DNA of 20,000 bases, taken from positions 1 through 20,000 of the forward strand of contig JAHBMJ010001797.1 in assembly GCA_018398765.1 (NCBI GenBank), written 5' to 3'. Below, piece by piece: positions 8,815-18,007 of the stretch (positions within the stretch are counted from its first letter, which is position 1; every line of letters begins with the position of its first letter). The translations under genes were made by a program, and so were the position numbers. This DNA comes from Chromera velia (taxonomy: Eukaryota > Sar > Chromeraceae). Below the pieces are notes generated by a model that did no database searches, was not told the origin of the DNA, and was given only the letters and a program-made list of their open reading frames with translations.

Positions 8815-11800
8815 CATGGGCATGGCGGCTAGGAAAGAAACAAAGAAGCCCTCTGACAGGTTCAATCACACAACGACATTATCCAAGGAAGTGAATGAGA
8901 TATTCAAAAGCAGAGAAGAGAGAAGAGGACCCTACCACACTGCCCCTGAGAAGAGAAGCAAATCATCAATCGGCATTCTGTCCCTTTTCCGCCTTTTCCT
9001 ACCAGATCATATCGAAAGAGGAAACACAAATGGAAAAGCGCACACAGACAGAGAAGAGAAATTTCCATTCTGGCCTGCAGTGGACGAAAGTAGTGCTGTT
9101 ATAGAAGGACGTGAAGAACAAGATCCACAGACTGACCGACCCTGCCCATCATCACCGACGAGAGGACGCGCGGCCCCCGTCCCCCCATTATCTCTTCACT
9201 GCCAGAAGAGGCGCTTGATGCTCCCTCCGTTTGAGCCCCCCTGCCCCCCCAAAGAAGGGATTCTGCCCGGACGCTTTCCATCAGGGTGTCGCCATCCTCG
9301 GGCCACAAACCTGGACAGTCAGGCAGAAAAAGACATTGGGACAGAAAAGGGCAGAAAGAAAGAAAGAAAATATTGGGGGGGCAGAGGAGGAGAAGAGAAA
9401 AAAGATCACGTCCACTCCGAGGAAAGAAAAGTGCACCATTCATTGTTGTGTCTGCTCTTCTGTTCATGTTTTCCGACCCTTTCGACAAAGACAGCATGCA
9501 CTGTTTTGGCCACACGAAGACATGGAACAAAGAGTGCCGACGGAGATCATGCAGACCAATGACTTTTTTCGGAGAGCACACAATCGAAGTGCTGTTGCGA
9601 AAGATGGGCGTGGGGGTGAGGGGGAAAACCTTCCCGCAAAAAAACGATGCCAAGAGGACACTGCACTGGTGCCTTCACTTAGATAAGAACAGTCAGCGAC
9701 ACTCATATGAGCAATGATGAGAGTAGATCTGCATCTTTCCTTTAGCCGAAGGAGACAAAAAAAGAAATGTCCGTCCACACCCGCATAACCGCGCATCTAT
9801 CTGTCAGATAAGAGAGAGAGACAAACAACACCCTCACTCACTCACTCTCTCTCTCACTGACTCACTTACTCACTCTCTCACTTATTCACTCTCTCTCTCA
9901 CTCACTCACTCACTCACTCACTCACTCACGCACTCACGCATTCACTCACTGACTGACTTTCTCCCTTCGGATTTCCCCTTGCAAAAATGAGATCCTCAGC
10001 CAAGTCCAGGTCTCTGATCTGCCCGTTGATGCTGATGGACAAAAAGGGAAATTTCTTCTTCAAACGAAACACACGGTCGTAGTGGAGAGGAGGCACCGTC
10101 CTGTTCTGGGCAGCACTCAGACCCTGCAGGCAGGCAGACGTCAAGGAAGAAGCAAGGAATGAATGGGGAGACAACATAGAGACAGAACTGGTTCTGTGTT
10201 GAGAGATCCGAGGGGGGGCACACACATGGATTCCGTTTTCATTGACCATAAAAAAAAGTTCGAGCTTTTGTTCCCTTTCTACACCCTCCCCCCTGCCCTT
10301 CTCTCTCCATCTCTCCCCCCATCCTTTTTTTCTCTTTGTCTGTCGGTCGTCTCATCTCCATCACATCTCATTTCTCGGCAATAAACGTCCGAACAGGGAA
10401 GAATACTTCAACCGTGCAACGCCGACCTCCTTGCATATTCTCTCTCTCTCTCTCTCCTGAAACGTTCTCGGTTAGAGGGTGCATTGAGGGTGTTTGCTTG
10501 AATGCACGCTCACCCCTACATGCACCCCCCTACATGCTCCCCGGCATGCACCCCCTCCCCCCTACACACACATGCACGCTGACCTTCAAGAAGGCCTTCC
10601 TTGCGTGCATGATGAACCTGCTGCAACCAGACGCGGCCACAGTCTGCAGACGCAAAGAAGAAAGTGTAACTGAGGAGAATTTCAAAAATGACACCTCCAG
10701 GCAGGCAGCCGAGAGAAGCAGAGAGGCAGACAGAGAGAAGTTGGTTCCAATGTATCATCTGAATAGGTGAACGAAGGATCGGCTGCATCCATCAGGCTTG
10801 AATGGCGGACAGTAATTGACAGGTGAGAAGAGGAGACAGGAGAGAAAGTAGCCGAAAGCAAAGAATCGCGATTCAAGCACAAAGAAGCGGGGGGGGAGGA
10901 AAAACTCCAGTAATAGGACAAGTAAAGAAAGCAAGAAGGAAACTTAGCCTGCATGATCAGCTGACCTCAACAAACTTCTCAGTGAATTCTTGGCAGTCTA
11001 GGTCGTCAATGCCCAGTCTCGTCTTTACACTCACAGGCACGGAGACCCTCTTTCGCATGGCGCTGACGATCTCCCTGACTGTCTCTGCCTCTCTCATGAG
11101 TGCTGCTCCAAAACATGACTTCCCGGCCACCCGCTCAGAGGGACACCCGCAATTCAGATTGATCTCATCGTACCCCCACGACTCGACGATGGCCGCTGCT
11201 TCCGCCAAGGTCGTCGGGTTGGACCCTCCTGGAAGGGCATCGATTGTGAGGGGGGAGGAGACGGAGACGGATGGTTGAAAGATCGGATGGGAAAGCAGAA
11301 GACAGGGAGGTTGGGGAACAGGACACGCAGGGAGCAATAGTGCGGGGGTCAGATGGGTAGGGAAAGAAGAAGGTAAAGGGGGGGGGCGGGGGAAAGCAGG
11401 GCAAAGGAGCCAGAAGAACGGTCGAAGATACGCAGAAAGGAGGACATTTGACTGACCTAACTGACAGACTACCTGCACGCATGCAGAGGGAGAGAGTGTA
11501 TGTGTCAGTGGAACCCTACATGAAGAACAGGGGGGGGGGGGAAGATTGAAGAGAATCGGACCAACCGGATGTTCGATCTCGTAGTGGTGCACATATTCTG
11601 GAAGGTTGTCGCAGTTCAAGATGGTGTTATCCACAAGCATTTCTGTCCACACAGGTGCACACCTGCACGCACAAATCCATGCAACACAAATGAACTGAAA
11701 TGAGAGAAAGCACGCACACAGGCTGACAATGAAGTCATCAGACTCAGCACTGGCCTTGTGAACATACGCATGTAGTAGCGAAAGAAGGTGTCACTGTGGT

Positions 11801-11933
11801 CGATCATGGGGGCTACCTCAATTCCGTGACCAATGCAGTCAGAGTACGTATACGAGTACCACTCATCCCCACCTGCCCTGCCCCGGTGGCCCTCACAGGG
11901 CTCCTGGCGGTAACGCGCAACAACATCCGTCAT
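6297..11933 (-). CDS. dusA: tRNA-dihydrouridine synthase, DusA type, 12 exons
   Basis: This FMN enzyme family reduces uridine to dihydrouridine in the tRNA D-loop; DusA acts at U20/U20a. Exons, 5' to 3': 11933-11755, 11662-11566, 11472-11457, 11228-10966, 10643-10584, 10123-9954, 9198-9141, 8776-8725, 8424-8293, 7829-7782, 7306-7241, 6865-6297. All phases match and total 569 codons plus stop. Motifs run in family order: [17 protein letters not shown] (40-56), WTEM (65-68), VVCQLGGSNP (93-102), [14 protein letters not shown] (118-131) with likely catalytic Cys126, MHARKAFLK (197-205), NGQI (238-241), VMMGR (277-281), DRRFYG and NRQFRQK. A Dus core of about 360 residues is followed by a tail with poly-Gly (448-457), poly-Ser (496-504) and a basic KKRP, absent from bacterial DusA. 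Intron 1 uses a GC donor. The start is the first ATG before VAPMI; an upstream leader exon is possible. The exon 6 to 7 join is the least certain. Confidence 0.93.
6637..6667 (-). repeat. CTC trinucleotide tract encoding poly-Gly
   Basis: A perfect (CTC)n run on the plus strand reads as about ten Gly codons in the last exon of the dus gene. It is probably variable in length without breaking the frame. Confidence 0.9.
7308..7408 (-). repeat. (CA)n(GA)n microsatellite acting as pyrimidine tract
   Basis: On the gene strand this reads (CT)n then (GT)n and runs straight into the CAG acceptor of dus exon 11 (exon start 7306). Confidence 0.95.
8460..8511 (-). repeat. (CAGA)n microsatellite near an acceptor
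   Basis: (TGTC)n on the gene strand, about 35 nt upstream of the exon 9 acceptor of the dus gene (exon start 8424). Confidence 0.95.
8784..8812 (-). repeat. (GA)n microsatellite acting as pyrimidine tract
   Basis: (CT)n on the gene strand, followed by TGTTGCAG, the acceptor of dus exon 8 (exon start 8776). Confidence 0.95.
9832..9955 (-). repeat. (CTCA)n array that is a run of donor-like hexamers
   Basis: On the gene strand this reads GTCAGTCAGTGAGTGAA and then repeated GTGA units. The inferred donor of dus exon 6 (9953) is the first of them, and about a dozen further GTGAGT hexamers follow within 125 nt. Confidence 0.9.
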
Positions 11934-12428
11934 CTTCTCTCCGTTAATTGCAGCGGTGTGAGTATGTATGTGAGGGAAGGGTGGAGCTGCCAGGACAGGC
12001 AGTCACACACTACAATCAGCAAGAACAGGCAATCCTTTGTGATGCCATGCATGCTGCAGGGCCCGCGAAATGCCCCCGCTGCTGCTGAATGCATGATGGC
12101 CGGCATGCCATGGCATGCCAGGGCCCCGTTTTCTCAGCGTGCTGTCGCCTGTCAAAATTCACATTTCTGACCTGAATTCCTTCACCGTGACTGAAGTTTA
12201 CAGGGAACTGGTGAGTTTGTTTCACAGTCTCCCGTTGAAGTGCTCGTGCGAATGCTCTACATGCAGACGTCTTTTTCACGTTTCGGGAATCGAGAAAGAG
12301 ACTTCTGGCTGACTGGTGAAAGTGCTCCGTTGAACATTTCCTAAGGCTGCTGACGTCTTCACTTTCTAAACGTCTCCTCCATTAGGAGGATATTGATCAA
12401 TGAAATTGCACTGAAGGAAAAGTGAAAG
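11934..12428. promoter_or_regulatory. Divergent promoter region with GCATGC palindrome
   Basis: The dus gene (minus) and the four-helix gene (plus) start at opposite ends of these 495 bp. The region holds GCATGC at 12049, 12103 and 12113. The last two form the perfect 18-bp palindrome GGCATGCCATGGCATGCC at 12102-12119. A GGGCCC lies on each side (about 12059 and 12121). No TATA-like box stands out. Part of it must be 5' UTR, and a leader exon of either gene could lie here. A shared promoter is inferred from layout only. Confidence 0.5.
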
Positions 12429-13712
12429 ATGAAGACGAAGGACAGAGCTGCCAGGGAGCTTGCATCTCTGGACACAGGTCTGGAAGAGGGTCAAGGAGGG
12501 AACTTTCCTGAAGAGGAAACGCCCGCTCACACCACTGCACCCCCTCCAGTTGCACTGGAGGACGATGAAACTAGACCGGGGTGGCAGTGCAACTGCTGTG
12601 GGGGGGTCCGGTTTCTCATGACGAAGAGGGATTTACGTCTTTTTCTCTGGAAAACTGCTTTTGTATTTGTGTTCACGTTTGCGCTTGTGCCCCTGATAGA
12701 ACTCGAGAACCGGATACCCGGAACGGTGAGTCTGTCTCCCCCCCATTTTTCGCACCCGGCCCCCTCTTTTTGTCCTTTTCGGACGTACCTGATTCAGGTT
12801 GATCGCCGAAGGTCTATCCTTCTTTCATGCGACTAACTGACTGACTGACTGAGTGGCCGACTGTCGACAGACCATCTCCATTCTTTCCTCGTTCGTGCTC
12901 GGCTCATTCTGTCTGCATTCTCTCTCATTCATTCACTCCACCTTTGTTGCGCTTTGCGTTCGGCGGTTGGCGTCTGACAGATCCGTTCGATGTGCCCCTC
13001 TTCCGCTCTGAGTCTCTCTCTCTCTCTCTTCTCTCCTTAACATGTGTGTGCCTTCCATCTTCCCTTTCTTTTCCCCCTGGTGCACTTTTGCTCTCGCTTG
13101 ACCTTCACCGCCCGCATTCTATCAGTTGCCCTGCCAAGGCTTTTAGTCTTTTGTGTTTGAGCCTTTAGACCTTTGCAGCATTTCCAAACGTGTGTCGTGG
13201 CTTCTGACGATGGTGTTGCTTTCTCCTGTCCAAAATTCTGGTTTGATGCCCCCGTGCCGTCCTGCCTGCCTGTGTGCCTTCAGGTTTACGCTGTGTTTCT
13301 CATTGTGCTTCACCTGGTCATTTTGGTCATTTACTTTTGGCGAGTGCACTTCCGGGCGTTGGATGCTGACTGGCGGAGTCTGACGGGGCGAATCGTTGGT
13401 CTTCTGGCGTCCATCGCGCTTTTGTATTTTGCTGCGAAGAATGAATACAAATCGAATATCGGTATTCTCTGTGGATACATGTTCATGCTTGTGATCATCC
13501 ACACACTCATTCTTGCCCTTCTGACAGTGCGCGTGCGGTACAGGAGTGCATTGGGGTCTCCCCATTCTCAGCAGGACGGAGAGGGGGCGCAGGGACAGGC
13601 GAGGTTACCTTTCTTGGAAAGTGGGGGGGAGAGAAGTGAAACTCCGAGCAGGCCTGAGGAGACGGGGAGGGAAGCAGTTGCAGCCGTTAGACGAGACGGC
13701 CAATTGGTGTAG
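12429..13712 (+). CDS. Four-helix integral membrane protein, unknown family
   Basis: Two exons, 12429-12725 and 13284-13712, join at phase 0 (ACG then GTGAGT; CCTTCAG then GTT) to give 241 residues. An in-frame TGA two codons upstream fixes the start. The N-terminal 50 residues are acidic and Pro-rich, followed by WQCNCC (52-57). Hydrophobic helices lie at about 71-90, 100-118, 135-150 and 160-181, with a charged loop RVHFRALDADWRSLTG between the second and third. The tail (about 185-241) is polar and rich in Gly, Glu and Arg. The helix count resembles small four-span membrane proteins such as LAPTM or tetraspan families, but I see no diagnostic motif and do not assign one. The 558-nt intron is pyrimidine-rich and could hide a further exon. 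Confidence 0.75.
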
Positions 13713-14400
13713 AGTAGACTGCATCAGATGCAGCGCCATGCAGAGGATGCCATGATTGATGGGAAATTGTTGCTTTTGCTGTGGCGTCTGTGTAAGGGTA
13801 GAGAGAGAAGAGACACAGTGGCCACTTCTCTCTGGCCCGGTGAGTTGAGCTCGGCATGCCTTCTTTCGGCATCCGTACGGTAAAAGAATAATAGGAGAAA
13901 ATAAGATAAATGGCTGCATGATAGAATTGAGAGAATGATGATACATCATTCATTGCTCTCTGAGAGAAAAAGGAAAACGGGGTGGGGGGATCTAGCAGTA
14001 GGACACGGGGAGTTTCCGTTCGTCCTTCCTTCCACCTTGATGATTGCTTGCTTGCAAGTATGGATGACTTGGAGTTTAAAAATTGATTAAGAAAGTGGAA
14101 GACAGCCGAAATAAGAGGAAGGAACGCGCTTTGTCTCTCAGATCCTCCCTCATTTAATATCGAGGCATGCAGTGGCATTGGCTTCCTTCCCTGTACGCCT
14201 GTTTGTTTGTTTGACTGTTTAACTGACTGTTTTGCTCCCCCCTTTCTCTCTCTTTGTTTGTTTGTTTCGTTCTCTTCGCTTTTCCTTTCCCTCTCTTCGT
14301 GCACCGTCGTGCAGCCTGAAGCAGGCAGAGTGCGAAACAGTGATAGGCAGACGGCTGAATGCATGAATCGATGCGAGGCGCTCGATTTGGCGGACCTGTA
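13713..14400. other. 3' flank of the membrane-protein gene; no gene seen
   Basis: Sequence of ordinary composition with TTTG and CTTT repeats. The long minus-strand frame across it has no recognisable content and overlaps the end of the coding exon; it is treated as chance. GCATGC occurs at about 13854 and 14166. Confidence 0.4.
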
Positions 14401-15960
14401 GATGAAGAACTTTTGAGCTAGTGCAGAAAGCAGTGGGCCTCAAACTGGGCAAATGATGGATAGATTTGGCGGGCTTGCCCTTTTAATTTAGTCAGACCTA
14501 GAGTCAGACAAGCTAAAGCTTGGGCTAGAGCTTGGGCCAGAGGCCAGACTCCCGCCTTCCGTAACTGAATTAAAGCCTCTGAGAGTCTGAGTAAATTAAA
14601 CTAAATTTATATGACTAAATTTATGAATGCATACTGAGTCATTGCTGATTAATTCCGATAAGTTTAGGATGATCCAGAGGAACTTGAACTAGAACTTGAA
14701 GCATCTAAACTTATACGAAGAACTAGAAGAAGAAAGAAAGAAGTCAACTAAACATAGTTGGACGTCTTACGAACAGATATGAAGAATGTCAATATCCGAA
14801 AGATGCCTACTAGGATGCTTACAAGAATATAAAGATCTTCAAAGTATCCGAAAAATCGATCGATCAACTAGTCGATCAATCAAGATTAAATCTAGATGCG
14901 AAGACAAAGAGCAGACTTTCTATCCACTTCAAACCACGCAATCGGATCCACTTGAATTCTTACAATCGATAGTGTCCAAAGCAAACTACGCTTCAGTTGC
15001 TTAAACAGTAAAGAGATCATATCGAATGAACCGCGGTGATTAATCGAAGGGCAGTCTGATAAAATTACTCATTAATTGTATGCCTCATAAAGCGAAAATC
15101 CTGCGTACACAGGCAGGGCACTGAAATAATGATGCACGCAGTTCTCTGAGAAACTTCTCTCACACTGTACGTTTTACCTCTGTAGCCTTACAAATTCCTA
15201 GATTAATTTTCAATTTTAGTAGTGACTCTAATTATTGAATAAATTTTTATTTTTTTAAAGACTCTAATAAAGAGATTTCAATAGACCTCTAATTGGTATA
15301 TGCTTTGAATACATTTGCTTCCCCTTGCCGGCAAACGTTTGAGTTGAAAAGGTACACTTGCTGCGTGACTTATAGTCAGTGGTAGAGTCAGTGCTGGTGA
15401 GTCTATAGCTACTTTAAGCCTACTTACAAGCAGGCAGCTCATGTCATCATGATCATCATCATTATTATTATTATTGATCGGTCTGTAGGCTATCATGCAA
15501 TGCATGAGTCTAGGCTAATGCTATATTGCCCTTTTACCCGACCTGCATCACTCACCATCGCCATCGGGCGTAGCATTACCTAGCATCGGGCCAGGGTGGC
15601 TTCTAGGGTGACATCGCCTATAAATAGGCGTCTAGCGTTATAATAGCTATATACTAGTTAGACTAACAATACTGTATTAAAAAAAAAACCAACAACAGAG
15701 CACATTGTACCCAAACCTGGATTAAACTAGATTTGGTTTGTTTACGGAATAAAATATAATGTCAGCAAAATTTATCTAAAGATACAGACATGTATACAAA
15801 GAACCATATACTGATCAAAAGATACAAGTCACTCCTATTTACCGCAGTAATGAATGAATGTGTAAAAGGCTCTGTTTACTACAAATGAAACTTTTGACAT
15901 CATTACGACACCTGTAGGAGGAACTCGTAATTCAAAACTTACTAGACAACGCATCAATAC
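14401..15960. other. AT-rich island, possible ancient mobile DNA
   Basis: Composition shifts abruptly to AT-rich. It contains short local duplications such as GCTTGGGCTAGAGCTTGGGC near 14519-14538 and repeated AACTTGAA near 14692. A 72-codon frame at 14786-15004 has no recognised domain. There is a palindromic TATA-like element at 15615-15630, an (ATT)n run near 15459-15474 and an A10 tract near 15679. These could be remains of a retroelement, but no family motif or terminal repeat can be shown. Confidence 0.4.
15615..15630. promoter_or_regulatory. TATA-like palindrome in the AT-rich island
   Basis: CGCCTATAAATAGGCG has 7-bp arms around an AA centre and contains the good TATA box TATAAATA. 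No coding frame lies downstream on either side, so its use as a promoter is unproven; it may be a relic LTR promoter. Confidence 0.3.
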
Positions 15961-17036
15961 AATGGAAGGAGAGAGGATGGAAACATCCATTTACCATAAA
16001 CTTTTGATTCCCGAGCTGAAAAAGAAGACCTCAACAGGGTATGGTCAAAGAAGAAGATGCAAAAGTTTGAAGGGGAAAGGACCCGGGGAACAAAGATTTA
16101 CTTTTTGCTTTTCAGGGAAGCGAAGGAGAAAAATCATGGTGAACTGAACAGGTTTCGACAGGTCATGAATGTAAAACGAGAGGATCAAGACAGAAATGAA
16201 GGCAGGAGAAGTCAGATCGTATTCGCGTGCATACAGAATCCCCCCAGAAAGTTCTTCGGGACAATCCAAAGTGGAACGCCCTGTTTTCTCCCCGTTCTCA
16301 GTTCTGCGTCGTCTTAAACAAAAACGATGCAATTAACTGAAGACTACGACGTATCATTTCATCGAACTTTTTTTTTCGAAGCGGACGTTGTATCTACCTG
16401 CTTACCTGCCTTCCTTCCTTCCTCTTCTTTTGAACGAAGGAAGAAGTAGCATTTGGGGAGAACGAAGAGACAAAGTGATGTTGTGATGCCGCCTAACTAG
16501 TCCGAGTTCCGAGTGTCACATTTCCTCTTTGCACTCTTTTCCGCCTTCTTCCTCTTTCTCTCTCTCTCTCCATCTCCCTTTCCTCCTTGACCCCTCTTCA
16601 GGCATGTGAGAGAATTTCTACGTCACCTCCTTTTCACGCCTACTCTCCGCGGTCCTCTCTCTACACATCTGTTTCAACTGATTACCTTTCCCCCTTAATT
16701 TTCTGACGATTTTCTCTCTCTCTTGAATCTCCAAGGGAATCGCAAACTCTGAATTGGAATAAAAAAATTAAAGCTCTTCGATCAGCATGCAAATCTCCCC
16801 CCACATGTCCAATTGATCATCTCAGGATGCCTCCTGACATCGAAAATCCATTCGTTTTTTTTCTTTCTTTCTTTCTGAGTCGATTCCTTCCTTTACACAC
16901 CCAGCTGTAAACCCGGCCATAGGATTCCCTCTCTTCCCGCCCGGAAATGCAAAACATGACACGACAGGACCAGGCATGTGTGAATGATAATGTTTTGGCA
17001 CGGACATTCTCATCCACTCATGTTTGTCCATTGACG
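15961..17036. other. 3' flank of the right-hand gene; no gene seen
   Basis: No convincing coding frame. It contains pyrimidine-rich stretches (about 16540-16580 and 16700-16725) and A- and T-runs. Part of it should be the 3' UTR of the minus-strand gene that ends at 17037. Confidence 0.4.
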
Positions 17037-17971
17037 TCAGCTCTGTCTTGCCCCCGTCTGGAGGTCAAATGACACCACTGGGGCCCCCGGGGCCCTCCCC
17101 GCCGTACGAGAGGGCCCCGGCCCAAGTGACCCACTGGGAGACGGCGCTTTGTTGGGTATATGGGAGGGACTCGGTGAGAGGCGATGGGAAGAATGGAACG
17201 GTCTGCCCTCCCTTTCATGAGGCCCCCCTGCCGCCACTCCTTTGAGTGACTGTGCGATTCTCTTCTGAATAAAATCTTCGGATGAATTCAGCGCTGTTGA
17301 AGGATCCACTGCACATTTGAGAACAGACGAGGCAGCAGAGACCCCAGAGGGATCATGTACAACCCCCACACGAAACTTTCCGGGGTCCAAGCTCATCCCT
17401 CTAAATCCCGCCTGAGACCGCACAGAAGACACACTCTCATTCCCCCCAGGCGCTGCCCCAAACGCCCCAGCAGACGGAGAATGAGTGGGGCCCTGTGCTG
17501 CTGCACCGCCACCTCCTCCCATGGGCGTGCTCCCCCCCACGCCTCTGAAATTCCTTCCGCTGGTCATGATCACAGCTTCAGGCACGACCTGTCTTCTGCT
17601 GGCTCTTTCTTCTTCCTCTCGCTGTCTTTGACTGGTTGCAAGAAACACCGAGGACGTCAGCTGTCCTCTGTTGCTCGTCTTTGAATTTAGTTTCGGAATC
17701 GGTAGAATGAGACCGGCAGGCTCGGGAGGGGCTGTGGGGACAGAGAGCAGCTGAGGGGGGCGGGGGGAAGGGGAGAACGAGGCAGTGGGAGAACGGACGT
17801 CCGCAAAGGACCTTGCCAGGTTTTGTGTCCCAAGTCGTTGGGGTGATAGGGGACTGATAGATGACTCCCCCCCAAAGGTGGTGGGCATGTCTTGGAGTGT
17901 CTGCATCGGGGGTCCTCCTGCGTTTCTTTTCGAATACGGGAACCTTTTGGCGTTTTTCTGCAACACACACA

Positions 17972-18007
<36 letters not shown>

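Noticed and set aside
8450-9562. A 370-codon plus-strand open frame
   Set aside because: It lies antisense to dus exons 7 and 8 and their introns, begins inside a (CAGA)n repeat, and has low-complexity content without any family motif.
13687-14364. A 225-codon minus-strand open frame
   Set aside because: Overlaps the coding end of the four-helix gene, is Ser/Lys-rich without a domain, and has no convincing splice or start context.
15370-15395. TAGTCAGTGGTAGAGTC resembling a tRNA D-arm
   Set aside because: No T-arm or acceptor stem follows within tRNA length; it could be a tRNA-derived SINE remnant but nothing supports that.
449-15609. A shared 14-mer GTGGCTTCTAGGGT at 449 and 15596
   Set aside because: A match of this length between two places in 20 kb is expected about once by chance, and the flanks do not align.
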